From assembly GCF_029227915.1 (NCBI RefSeq), contig NC_079875.1:3098001-3162000 (forward strand): a DNA stretch of 64,000 nucleotides. The letters are read 5' to 3'. Below, one piece after another: positions 53,215 to 64,000 of the stretch (position 1 is its first letter; each line of letters begins with the position of its first letter). The translations under genes were made by a program, and so were the position numbers. This stretch comes from Hydractinia symbiolongicarpus (Eukaryota > Cnidaria > Hydrozoa > Anthoathecata > Hydractiniidae). A model generated the notes under the pieces. It saw nothing but the letters and a program-made list of their open reading frames with translations, made no database searches and had not been told where the DNA came from.

Positions 53215-56200
53215 AAAAAGTCAATGAAATGTATTTTTTGAAACTGTCTCTATATCTTCAGGGCGCGTTAACAGCTAGGATTGGTCCCGCAGTAAGAAAT
53301 GACTTATTAATCTAGATTTTTAATTAAAGCGCTACCAAAGCGCACAGTGTAATCGCTGAGTTCCAGCAATCAAGTCAAGTTAAGAAGAATGTTATTTCTT
53401 GGAATCCAAGTCTGTCATTTATCACATTTATAAAGTCAATGTCCAAAATCAGTTCAATTAAGTCCCACAGTCGATCCTTTCATTGTTAAAGGCGATGCAA
53501 CCTAGTAAAGTCAGAAAAATATCGCTAAATACATGTTGGTACGAATATGTCACGCAACCGTTGTAACTCAAACGGACTGATACCGTGAGAAAGTCAATGA
53601 AATATAGTTTTTCAAACTGTCTCTATAACTTCAGGGCGCGTTAAAAGCTAGAATTGGTCCCACAGTAAAAGGTGAAAAAATAATCTAAATATTTACATGA
53701 AGCGCTACCACAGCGCCCAGTGTAACTGCTGAATTCCAGCAATCATGTCACAATGATGAGGATGCTTTTCCTTGGAGTCCAATTGTCTGATTGATTACCT
53801 TTATAAGTTCAATGTCCAAAATCAGTTCAATTAAGTCCCACAGTCAATCTTTTCATTGTTAAAAGCGATGCCACCTAGTAATATCAGAAAAATATTGCTA
53901 AATACATGTTGGTACGAATATGTGACGCAACCGTTGTAACTGAAACCGACTGATTCCGTTAGAAAGTCAATGAAATGTATTTTTGAAACTGTCTCTATTT
54001 CTTCAGGGCGCACTAACGGCTAGGATTGTTCCCACAGTAAAAAATGAATTATTTATCTAAATTTTTAAATGAAGCGCTACCAAAGGGCACAGTGTAATCG
54101 CTGAGTTCCAGCAATGTTGTCAAATTAAGAAGAATGTTATTACTTGGAGTCCAATTGTCTGATTGATTACATTTATAAGGCCAAAGTCCAAAATCAATTC
54201 CATAAAGTCCCACAGTCAATCTTTTCATTGTTAAAAGCGATGCCACCTAGTAATATGAGAAAAATATTGCTAAATACATGTTGGTACGAATATGTGACGC
54301 AACCGTTGTAACTCAAACGGACTGATACCGTTAGAAAGTCAATGAAATATAGTTTTTCAAACTGTCTCTATAACTTCAGGGCGCGTTAAAAGCTAGGATT
54401 GGTCCCGCATTAAAAATGACTTATTTATCTAAATTTTTAATTAATGCGCTATCAAAGCGCACAGTGTAACCGCTGAGTTCCAGCAATCATGTCAAATTAT
54501 GAAGAATGTTATTTCTTGGAGTCCATTTGTTTCACTTATCATATTTATAAAGTCAAAGTCCGAAATCAGTTAACGAAGTCCAAAAGTCAATCGTTTCACT
54601 GTTAAATGTGACGCAACCTAGTAATATCAGAAAAATATCGCTAAATACATGTTGGTACGAATATGTGACACAACCGTTGTAATTGAAGCGGACTGACAAC
54701 CGTTAAAAGTTCAATGAAATGCAGTCTTTGAAACTGTCTCCATTTCTTCAGGGCGCGCTAACGGCTAGGATGGGTCCCAAAGTAAAGAATGACTTATATA
54801 TCTAAATTTTTAATTAAAGCGCTACCAAAGGGCACAGTGTAATCGCTGAGTTCCAGCAATGTTGTCAAATTAAGAAGAATGTTATTTCTTGGAGCCAATT
54901 GTTTCATTTATCACATTTATAAGGTCAATGTCCAAAATCAGTTCAATTAAGTCCCACAGTCAATCTTTTCATTGTTAAAAGCGATCCAACCTAGTAATAT
55001 CAGAAAAATATCGCTAAATACATGTAGGTACGAATATGTGACGCAACCGTTTTACCTGAAACGGACTGATTCCGTTAAAAAGTCAATGAAATGTATTTTT
55101 TGAAACTGTCTCTATATCTTCAGGGCGCGTTAACAGCTAGGATTGGTCCCGCAGTAAGAAATGACTTATTTATCTAGATTTTTAATTAAAGCGCTACCAA
55201 AGCGCACAGTGTAATCGCTGAGTTCCAGCAATCATGTCAAATTATGAAGAATGTTATTTCTTGGAGTCCAATTGTTTCACTTATCATATTTATAAGGTCA
55301 AAGTCCGAAATCAGTTAACGAAGTCCTAAAGTCAATCGTTTCACTGTTAAATGTGACGCAACCTAGTAATATCAGAAAAATATCGCTAAATACATGTTGG
55401 TACGAATATGTCACGCAACCGTTGTAACTCAAACGGACTGATACCGTTGGAAAGTCAATGAAATATAGTTTTTCAAACTGTCTCTATAATTTCAGGGCGC
55501 GTTAAAAGCTAGGATTGGTCCCGCATTAAAAATGACTTATTTATCTAGATTTTTAATTAAAGCGCTACCAAAGCGCACAGTGTAATCGCTGAGTTCCAGC
55601 AATCATGTCAAATTATGAAGAATGTTATTTCTTGGAGTCCAATTGTTTCACTTATCATATTTATAAGGTGAAAGTCCGAAATCAGTTAACTAAGTCCCAC
55701 AGTCAATCGTTTCACTGTTAAATGTGACGCAACCTAGTAATATCAAAAAAATATCGCTAAATACATGTTGGTACGAATATGTGACGCAACCGTTGTAACT
55801 GAAACGGAATGACAACCGTTAAAAGGTCAATGAAATGCTGTCTTTGAAACTGTCTTTATTTCTTTAGGGCGCGCTAATGGCTAGGATGGGTCCCAAAGTA
55901 AAGAATGACTTATATATCTAATTTTTTAATTAAAGCGCTACCAAAGGGCACAGTGTAATCGTTGAGTTCCAGCAATCAGGTCAAGTTAAGAAGAATGTTA
56001 TTTCTTGGAGCCAATTGGGTCATTTATCACATTTATAAGGTCAATGTCCAAAATCAGTTCAATTAACTCCCACAGTCAATCGTTGCACTGTTAAAAGCGA
56101 TGCAACCTAGTAATCTCCAAAAAATATTGCTAAATACATGTTGGTACGAATATGTGACGCAACCGTTGTAACTCAAAGCATTGATACCGCTAGAAAGTCA

Positions 56201-56249
56201 ATGAAAGGTAATTTTTGAAAATGTCTTTATTTGTTCAGCGCTCTCTAAC

Positions 56250-56633
56250 GGCTAGGATTGGTCCAACAGTAAAAAATGACTTATTTATCTAAATTTTTTA
56301 ATGAAGTGCTACCACAGCGACCAGTGTAATCGCTGAGTTCCAGCAATCAAGTCAAGTTAAGAAGAATGCTATTTCTTGGAGTTCAATCTTGTGATTTACC
56401 CCATTTATAAGGTCAATGTCCAAGATTAGTTCAATTAAGTCCCACAGTCAATCTTTTCACTGTTAAAGGCGATGCACCCCAATAATATGAGAAAAGTTCC
56501 GCTAAAAACCTGTTGGTACGAATATGTGACGCAACCGTTGAACCTCCGTTTTAACTGAAACGGACTGATTCCGTTAAAAAGTCAATGAAATGTATTTTTT
56601 GAAACTGTCTCTATATCTTCAGGGCGCGCTAAC
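56250..56633. repeat. 384-bp monomer with a register-shift junction at CCGTT
   Basis: Near 56,535 the text reads CAACCGTTGAACCT followed by CCGTTTTAACTGAAACGG. The CCGTT arm is present twice, adding about 12 bp. The left part matches the GTTGAAACTC subtype and the right part the GTTTTAACTG subtype, so two different monomers appear joined slightly out of register. The same junction is copied at 61,280. Confidence 0.8.
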
Positions 56634-57006
56634 GGCTAGGATTGGTGACACAGTACGAAATGGCTTATTTATCTAAAATTTTAATTAAAGCGCTACCACA
56701 GCGACCAGTGTAATCGCTGAGTTCCAGCAATCAAGTCAAGTTAAGAAGAATGCTATTTCTTGGAGTTCAATCGTGTCATTTATCACATTTATAAAGTCAA
56801 TGTCCAAAATTAGTTCAATTAAGTCACACAGTCAATCGTTTCACTGTTAAAAGCGATGCAACCTAGGAATATGAGAATAATATCGCTAAATACATGTTGG
56901 TACGAATATGTTGCGCAACCGTTGTAACTCAAACGGACTGATACCTTTAGAAATCTATTAAAATGTAGTTTTTGTAACTGTCTCTATATCTTCAGGGCGC
57001 GCTAAC

Positions 57007-57284
57007 GGCTAGGATTGGTCACACAGTACGAAGTGGCTTATTTATCTAAAATTTTAATTAAAGCGCTACCACAGCGCCCAGTGTAATCGCTGAGTTCCAG
57101 CAATGTTGTCAAATTAAGAAGAATGTTACTTCTTGGAGTCCAATCGTCTGATTGATTACATTTATAAGGCCAAAGTCCAAAATCAGTTCAATTAAGTTCC
57201 AACTCTAACTCAAACCCACTGATACCGTCAAAAGTCAATGACATGTAGTTATTGAAACTGTCTCTATTTCTACAGCGTGCTAAC
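57007..57284. repeat. 278-bp deleted monomer at the main-family/subfamily B boundary
   Basis: After CAGTTCAATTAAGTTCC (to about 57,200) the sequence jumps to AACTCTAACTCAAACCCACT. About 94 bp are lost, from the second GTCCCACAGT box to the start of the dyad region. Left of the junction the monomer is of main-family type; to the right the subfamily B signature begins. It is repeated at 61,746-62,024. Confidence 0.82.
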
Positions 57285-60200
57285 GACTAGGATTAGTCCC
57301 GCAGTTAAAAGTGACTTATTGATCTAAATTTGTAATAAAAGAAATAACACAGCGCGCAGTGTAAGTACTGAGTTCCGGCAATCATGCCAAAGTAACAAGA
57401 ATGTTACTTCTTGGAGTCCAATTGTTTCATTTACCACACTTACAAAGTCAAAGTCCAAAATCATCACAATTAGGTCCCTCGGTCAATCTTTTCATTGTTA
57501 AAAGCAATGCAATCTAATAATATCAGGAAAATATCGCTATATACATGTTGGTACCAATTGGTGGCGCAACCGTTTTATCTCAAACGGACTTAAACTGTCA
57601 AAAAGTCAATGAAATGTAGTTTTTGAAACAGTCTCTAAATCTTCAGCGCGCTAATGGCTAGGATTAGTCCCGCAGTGAAAAATGACTTATTGATCTAAAT
57701 TTGTAAATAAAGAGTTAACACAGCGTGCGGTGTACCTACTGAGTTCCGGCAATAATGCCAAAGTAACAAGAATGATAATTTTTGAAGTTCAATTTTCTCA
57801 TTTACCAAATTAATAACGTCAAAGTCCAAAATTAGTTGACTTAGGTTCAACCATCAACCGTTTTATTGCTAAAAAGGATGCAGCCTAGTAATGTTGTAAA
57901 ATATCGCTGAATACATGTTGGTACCAATTGGTGACGCTACCGTTGTAACTCCAGCAGACTGATACCATTAGAAAGGCAATTAAAGGTTCCTTTTGAAACT
58001 GTCTCTTTCTTTTCAGCGCGCGCTAATGGCTAGGGTTAGTCACGCAGTTAAAAAAGAATTATTGACATAAACTTGTAATTAAAGAGCTAACTCAGCGTGC
58101 AGTGTATTTACTGAGTTCCGGCAATCATGCCAACGTAACAAGAATGTTAATTCTTGGAGTTCAATTGTCTCATTTACCACATTTATAAGGTCAAGGTCCA
58201 AAATTAGTTGACTTAGGTTCAACCATCAACCGTTTCATTGTTAAAGGCGATGCAAGCAAGTAATATCGAAAAAGTATCGCTAAGTACATGTTGGTACGAA
58301 TATGTGACGCAACCGTTGTAACTCAAACGGACTTAAACCGTCAAAAAGTCAATGAAATGTAGTTTTTGAAACAGTCTCCAAATCTTCAGCGCGTTAAAGG
58401 CTAGGATTAGTCCCGCAATGAAAAATGGTTTATTGATCTAAATTTGTAGATAAAGAGCTACCACAGCGAGCGGTGTAACTACTGAGTTCCCGCAATCATG
58501 CCAAAGTAAGAAGAATGTTAATTCTTGGAGTCCAATAGTCTCATTTACCACATTTATAAGATCAAAGTTTAAAATCAGCACAATTAGGTCCCACGGTCAA
58601 TCTTTTCAGAGAGAGAAGCGATGCAACCTAGCAATATCGGAAAATTATCGCTAAGTACATGTTGGTAGGAATATGTGACGCAACCGTTCTAACTCAAACT
58701 GATCGATACCGTTAGAAAGTCAATAAAATGCCGTTTTTGAAACTGCGTTTTTTTCCTAAGGGCGCCAATGGCTAGGATTTATCCAACAGTAAAAAATAAC
58801 TTCTTGATCTATACTTGTAAGTAAAGAGCTAACACAGCGCGCAGTGTAACTACGCAGTTCCCGCAATCATACCAAAGTAAGAAGAATGTTAATTCTTGGA
58901 GTCCAATTGTGTCATTTACCACATTTATAAGGTCAAAGTCCAATATCAGCTCAATTAGGTCCCACAGTCAATCTTTTCAGAGTGAGAAGCGATGCAACCT
59001 AGCAATATCGGAAAAATATCGCTAAGTACATGTTGATACAAATATGTGACGCAACCGTTGTATCTCAAACGGACTGAAACCGTTTGAAAGGCAATCAAAT
59101 GTAGTTTTTGAAACTGTGTCTATTTTTTCTGCGCGCTCTAATGGCTAGGGTTATTCCCGCAGTTAAAAATGACTTATTGATCTAAACTTGTACAAAAAGA
59201 GCTAACACAGAGGGCGGTGTAACTACTGAGTTCCGGCAATCATGCCAAAGTAACAAGAATGATAATTCTTGGAGTTCAATCTTCTCATTTACCACATTTA
59301 TAAAGTCAAATTCCAAAATTTGTTGAATTAAGTCCAACCATCAGCCGTTTCATTGTTAAAGGCAATGCAACCGAGTAACATCGGAGAAATATCGCTAAGT
59401 ACATGTTGGCACGAATATGTGACGCAACCCTTGTATCTCAAACAGACTGATACTGTTAGAAACTCAATGAAATGTAGTTTTTGAATATTTCTCTATTGCT
59501 TCAGCGCGCGATAACGACTAGGATTAGTCCCGCAGTTAAAAGTGATTTATTGATCTAAATTTGTAATAAAAGAACTAACACAGCGATCAGTGCAACTACT
59601 GAACTCCCGCAATCATGCCAAAGTAAGAAGAATGTTAAGTCTTGGAGCCCATTTGTCTCATTTACCACATTTATACAGCAACAGCCCAAAATCAGTTCAA
59701 TTAACCGTTTCATTGTTAAAGTCGATGCAACCTAGTAATATCGGAAAAACATCGTAAGTACATGTTGGTACGAATATGTGACGCAACCGTTGTAACTCAA
59801 ACGGACTGATGCCATTAGAAAGGCAATTAAAAGTAGTTTTTGAAACTGTCCCTTTTTCTTCAGCGCACGCTAATGGCTACGGTTAGTCGCGAAGTTAAAA
59901 TTGACTTATTGATCTAAGTTTGTAAATGATGAGCTAACACAGCGCGCAATGTAACTACTGAGTTTCCCCAGTCATGCCAAAGTAAGAAGAATGTAAATTC
60001 TTGGAGTCCAGTTGTCTCATTTACCAAATTTATAACGTCAAAGTCCAAAATTAGTTGACTTAGGTTCAACCATCAACCGTTTCATTGTTAAAAGCCATGC
60101 AACCTAGTAATATCAGGAAAATATCGCTATATACATGTTGGTACCAATTGGTGGCGCAACCGTTGTATCTCAAACGGACTTAAACCGTCAAAAAGTCAAT

Positions 60201-60545
60201 GAAATGTAGTTTTTGAAACAGTCTCTAAATCTTCAGCGCGCTAATGGCTAGGATTAGTCCCGCAGTGAAAAATGACTTATTGATCTAAATTTGTAAATAA
60301 AGAGCTAACACAGCGCGCAGTGTATTTATTGAGTTCCGGCAATCATGCCAAAGTAACAAGAATGTTAATTCTTGGAGTTCAATTGTCTCATTTACCACAT
60401 TTATAAGGTCAAAGTCTAAAATCAGCTCAATTAGGTCCCACGGTCAATCGTTTCATTGTTAAAAGCGATGCAACCTAGCAATATTGGAAAAATATCGCAA
60501 AGTACATTTTGGTACGAATATGTGACGCAACCGTTGTAACTCAAA
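57220..60545. repeat. Diverged subfamily B monomers
   Basis: Landmarks at 57,285, 57,656, 58,028, 58,399, 58,770, 59,144, 59,516, 59,875 and 60,246 mark monomers of mostly 371-374 bp. They share GGATTAGTCCCGCAG, TTATTGATCTAAATTTGTAA, TACTGAGTTCCGGCAATCAT, GCCAAAGTAACAAGAATG and CATTTACCACATTTATAAGG, all different from the main family at many positions. Within B the monomer at 57,656 recurs at 60,246 (seven monomers, 2,590 bp; shared TACCAATTGGTGGCGCAACC before each). The return to main-family sequence is at about 60,545, within GACTGATACCTTTAGAAATC. Confidence 0.88.
59516..59874. repeat. 359-bp subfamily B monomer with a 13-bp deletion
   Basis: At about 59,698 TTCAATTA is followed directly by ACCGTTTCATTG. 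The usual GGTCCCACGGTCA segment (the second 10-bp box) is missing. The remainder is in register. Confidence 0.7.
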
Positions 60546-60724
60546 CGGACTGATACCTTTAGAAATCTATTGAAATGTAATTTTTGTAACTGTCTCTATA
60601 TCTTCAGGGCGCGCTAACGGCTAGGATTGGTCACACAGTACGAAGTGGCTTATTTTTCTAAAATTTTAATTAAAGCGCTACCACAGCGCCCACTGTAATC
60701 GCTGAGTTCCAGCAATGTTGTCAA

Positions 60725-63700
60725 ACTAAGAAGAATGTTATTTCTTGGAGCCAATTGTGTCATTTATCACATTTATAAGGTCAATGTCCAAAATCAGTTC
60801 AATTAAGTCCCACAGTCAATCGTTGCACTGTTAAAAGCGATGCAACCTAGTAATTTAAAAAAATATTGCTAAATACATGTTGGTACGAATATGTGACGCA
60901 ACCGTTGTAACTCAAAGCATTGATACCGCTAGAAAATCAATGAAAGGTAATTTTTGAGAATGTCTCTATTTCTTCAGCGCTCGCTAACGGCTAGGATTGG
61001 TCCAACAGTAAAAAATGACTTATTTATCTAAATTTTTTAATGAAGTGCTACCACAGCGACCAGTGTAATCGCTGAGTTCCAGCAATCAAGTCAAGTTAAG
61101 AAGAATGCTATTTCTTGGAGTTCAATCGTGTGATTTACCCCATTTATAAGGTCAATGTCCAAGATTAGTTCAATTAAGTCCCACAGTCAATCTTTTCACT
61201 GTTAAAGGCGATGCACCCCAATAATATGAGAAAAGTTCCGCTAAAAACCTGTTGGTACGAATATGTGACGCAACCGTTGAACCTCCGTTTTAACTGAAAC
61301 GGACTGATTCCGTTAAAAAGTCAATGAAATGTATTTTTTGAAACTGTCTCTATATCTTCAGGGCGTGCTAACGGCTAGGATTGGTCACACATTACGAAGT
61401 GGCTTATTTATCTGAAAGTTTAATTAAAGCGCTACCACAGCTCCCAGTGTAATCGCTGAGTTCCACCAATCAAGTCAAGTTAAGAAGAATGTTATTTCTT
61501 GGAATCCAATTGTGTCATTTATCACATTTATAAAGTCAATGTCCAAAATTAGTTCAATTAAGTCACACAGTCAATCGTTTCACTGTTAAAAGCGATGCAA
61601 CCTAGGAATATGAGAATAATATCGCTAAATACATGTTGGTACGAATATGTTGCGCAACCGTTGTAACTCAAACGGACTGATACCTTTAGAAATCTATTAA
61701 AATGTAGTTTTTGTAACTGTCTCTATATCTTCAGGGCGCGCTAACGGCTAGGATTGGTCACACAGTACGAAGTGGCTTATTTATCTAAAATTTTAATTAA
61801 AGCGCTACCACAGCGCCCAGTGTAATCGCTGAGTTCCAGCAATGTTGTCAAATTAAGAAGAATGTTACTTCTTGGAGTCCAATCGTCTGATTGATTACAT
61901 TTATAAGGCCAAAGTCCAAAATCAGTTCAATTAAGTTCCAACTCTAACTCAAACCCACTGATACCGTCACAAAGTCAATGACATGTAGTTATTGAAACTG
62001 TCTCTATTTCTTCAGCGTGCTAACGACTAGGATTAGTCCCGCAGTTAAAAGTGACTTATTGATCTAAATTTGTAATAAAAGAAATAACACAGCGCGCAGT
62101 GTAAGTACTGAGTTTCGGCAATCATGCCAAAGTAACAAGAATGTTACTTCTTGGAGTCCAATTGTTTCATTTACCACACTTACAAAGTCAAAGTCCAAAA
62201 TCATCACAATTAGGTCCCTCGGTCAATCTTTTCATTGTTAAAAGCAATGCAATCTAATAATATCAGGAAAATATCGCTATATACATGTTGGTGCCAATTG
62301 GTGGCGCAACCGTTTTATCTCAAACGGACTTAAACTGTCAAAAAGTCAATGAAATGTAGTTTTTGAAACAGTCTCTAAATCTTCAGCGCGCTAATGGCTA
62401 GGATTAGTCCCGCAGTGAAAAATGACTTATTGATCTAAATTTGTAAATAAAGAGTTAACACAGCGTGCGGTGTACCTACTGAGTTCCGGCAATAATGCCA
62501 AAGTAACAAGAATGATAATTCTTGAAGTTCAATTTTCTCATTTACCAAATTAATAACGTCAAAGTCCAAAATTAGTTGACTTAGGTTCAACCATCAACCG
62601 TTTCATTGCTAAAAAGGATGCAGCCTAGTAATGTTGTAAAATATCGCTGAATACATGTTGGTACCAATTGGTGACGCAACCGTTGTAACTCCAGCAGACT
62701 GATACCATTAGAAAGGCAATTAAAGGTTCCTTTTGAAACTATCTCTTTCTTTTCAGCGCGCGCTAATGGCTAGGGTTAGTCACGCAGTTAAAAAAGAATT
62801 ATTGACCTAAACTTGTAATTAAAGAGCTAACTCAGCGTGCAGTGTATTTACTGAGTTCCGGCAATCATGCCAACGTAACAAGAATGTTAATTCTTGGAGT
62901 TCAATTGTTTCATTTACCACATTTATAAGGTCAAGGTCCAAAATTAGTTGACTTAGGTTCAACCATCAACCGTTTTATTGTTAAAGGCGATGCAAGCAAG
63001 TAATATCGAAAAAGTATCGCTAAGTACATGTTGGTACGAATATGTGACGCAACCGTTGTAACTCAAACGGACTTAAACCGTCAAAAAGTCAATGAAATGT
63101 AGTTTTTGAAACAGTCTCCAAATCTTCAGCGCGTTAAAGGCTAGGATTAGTCCCGCAATGAAAAATGGTTTATTGATCTAAATTTGTAGATAAAGAGCTA
63201 CCACAGCGAGCGGTGTAACTACTGAGTTCCCGCAATCATGCCAAAGTAAGAAGAATGTTAATTCTTGGAGTCCAATAGTCTCATTTACCACATTTATAAG
63301 ATCAAAGTTTAAAATCAGCACAATTAGGTCCCACGGTCAATCTTTTCAGAGAGAGAAGCGATGCAACCTAGCAATATCGGAAAATTATCGCTAAGTACAT
63401 GTTGGTAGGAATATGTGACGCAACCGTTCTAACTCAAACTTATTGATACCGTTAGAAAGTCAATAAAATGCCGTTTTTGAAACTGCGTTTTTTTCTTAAG
63501 GGCGCCAATGGCTAGGATTTGTCCAACAGTAAAAAATAACTTCTTGATCTATACTTGTAAGTAAAAAGCTAACACAGCGCGCAGTGTAACTACGCAGTTC
63601 CCGCAATCATACCAAAGTAAGAAGAATGTTAATTCTTGGAGTCCAATTGTGTCATTTACCACATTTATAAGGTCAAAGTCCAATATCAGCTCAATTAGGT

Positions 63701-64000
63701 CCCACAGTCAATCTTTTCAGAGTGAGAAGCGATGCAACCTAGCAATATCGGAAAAATATCGCTAAGTACATGTTGATACAAATATGTGACGCAACCGTTG
63801 TATCTCAAACGGACTGAAACCGTTTGAAAGGCAATCAAATGTAGTTTTTGAAACTGTGTCTATTTTTTCTGCGCGCTCTAATGGCTAGGGTTATTCCCGC
63901 AGTTAAAAATGACTTATTGATCTAAACTTGTACAAAAAGAGCTAACACAGAGGGCGGTGTAACTACTGAGTTCCGGCAATCATGCCAAAGTAACAAGAAT
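60725..64000. repeat. Copy 2 of the 4,740-bp duplication, cut by the window end
   Basis: This repeats 55,985 to about 59,260. It carries the 384-bp junction unit (60,989-61,372), the 279-bp deleted monomer (61,746-62,024) and subfamily B monomers at 62,025, 62,396, 62,768, 63,139, 63,510 and 63,884. The window stops inside a B monomer, so the far end of the copy is not seen. Confidence 0.87.

Larger units (their letters stand above)
52901..53272 (+). repeat. Representative 372-bp monomer, used as reference for internal landmarks
   Basis: Counting from the first G of the landmark: +11 is the first GTCCCACAG box (GTTCCCACAG variant here). +56 to +70 is a G+C-rich dyad, GCGCT-5-AGCGC. About +80 is the conserved CGCTGA-TTCCAGCAAT block. 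About +110 to +180 is the A+T-rich stretch containing CATTTATCACATTTATAAGG. +188 is the second GTCCCACAG box. +258 is the most conserved segment, CATGTTGGTACGAATATGTG. +284 to +313 holds the CCGTT/AACGG/CCGTT dyads. +320 onward is AATGAAATG followed by an A/T tract, and the last 20 bp are the G+C-rich CAGSGCGC segment leading into the next landmark. Start and end are arbitrary because the repeat is circularly permuted. Confidence 0.9.
46572..55984. repeat. Shuffled mosaic of the same monomer types
   Basis: All landmark spacings are 371-373 bp, but the order of types is irregular. The GACAACCGTTAAAAG subtype occurs at 47,621, 50,226, 51,716, 52,833, 54,695 and 55,811, at intervals of 7, 4, 3, 5 and 3 monomers. 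Within this mosaic are a trimer duplication (51,411-52,527 and onward from 52,528; shared GACCAGTATAATCGC) and an 11-monomer spacing (4,097 bp) between 49,176 and 53,273 with shared CACAGTCGATCC. I see no single long period. Two chance minus-strand frames near 53,831-54,246 are not genes. Confidence 0.75.
55985..60724. repeat. Copy 1 of a 4,740-bp (13-monomer) tandem duplication
   Basis: From about 55,985 onward the sequence matches that from about 60,725 at an offset of 4,739-4,740 bp. It includes main-family monomers, a 384-bp unit with an extra 12 bp, a 278-bp deleted monomer and a run of subfamily B. Landmark 56,250 pairs with 60,989, thirteen monomers later. Substitutions such as AACTGATCGATACC versus AACTTATTGATACC (58,705/63,445) show moderate age. 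Confidence 0.87.
1..64000. repeat. Head-to-tail satellite array, ~372-bp monomer, fills the whole window
   Basis: The motif GGCTAGGATTGG (or a one- to three-base variant) occurs 172 times, first at 331, then 704, 1,077, 1,447 and so on to 63,884. Spacing is mostly 370-374 bp. Exceptions are a 401-405 bp class and a few deleted or chimeric units described separately. All copies point the same way; I found no inverted block. No non-satellite sequence interrupts the array, and both window ends lie inside a monomer, so the true array is longer. Composition is A+T-rich, with short G+C-rich islands just before the landmark and about 55-70 bp after it. Such arrays are known from eukaryotic centromeric and pericentromeric heterochromatin; that location is an inference here. 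I do not recognise the family. Confidence 0.98.

Noticed and set aside
53831-54246. Two adjacent minus-strand open frames of 60 and 65 residues
   Set aside because: They are translations of consecutive monomers, share fragments with other monomer-derived frames, and are not maintained elsewhere in the array.
57840-57860. RNA polymerase III B-box-like GGTTCAACCATC in subfamily B
   Set aside because: It matches the B-box consensus poorly after GGTTC, and I see no paired A box or tRNA-like fold.
58028-58045. Telomere-like TAGGGTTAG
   Set aside because: It is a single occurrence created by a landmark variant in subfamily B, not a tandem telomeric run.
1-64000. CRISPR array
   Set aside because: The repeats are about 372 bp and contiguous, with no unique spacers of regular length.
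1-64000. Transposable element, SINE or LTR origin of the repeat
   Set aside because: There are no target-site duplications, terminal repeats, poly-A tails or coding remnants, and copies abut exactly head to tail.

Overview
The whole 64 kb is one uninterrupted satellite DNA array. A recognisable landmark (GGCTAGGATTGG or a close variant) recurs 172 times from position 331 to 63,884, always on the + strand. The usual spacing is 370-374 bp, so the monomer is about 372 bp. I see no gene, tRNA, rRNA, transposon, CRISPR array or non-satellite island. The array runs off both ends of the window. The few 60-65 residue open frames are chance frames inside monomers. The organism is a eukaryote, because a long A+T-rich head-to-tail array of this size is typical of pericentromeric or centromeric heterochromatin. 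I do not recognise the satellite family and cannot name a species or phylum.

Layout. (1) From 1 to about 24 kb the monomers are heterogeneous. They include a 404-bp form made by a 31-bp internal duplication, several deleted monomers (202, 282 and 315 bp) and a 534-bp chimera, with short-range duplications of 404, 683, 745, 746 and 777 bp and larger ones of about 2.3 kb and 5,348 bp. (2) From 24 to 34.5 kb there is a very homogeneous higher-order repeat (HOR) domain: trimers of 1,116 bp organised into nested 2,976-bp and 2,232-bp duplications with almost no differences between copies. (3) From 34.5 to 46.6 kb a different set of monomer types forms hexamers of 2,232 bp, with single-monomer gains and losses. 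(4) From 46.6 to 56 kb the same monomer types are shuffled into a less regular mosaic. (5) From 56 to 64 kb a 13-monomer, 4,740-bp block is duplicated. It carries about 3.3 kb of a clearly diverged subfamily (here 'B') joined to the main family through a deleted monomer.

Each monomer carries a 10-bp box (GTCCCACAGT) at two sites about 178 and 195 bp apart, which suggests an ancient dimer of roughly nucleosome-repeat size. It also carries three short dyads, and in many copies a CG-alternating palindrome. The interest of the window lies in the record of satellite evolution: nested unequal exchange, stepwise deletions, register-shift junctions and a sharp contrast between old mosaic and newly homogenised domains. 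No undescribed gene system is visible.
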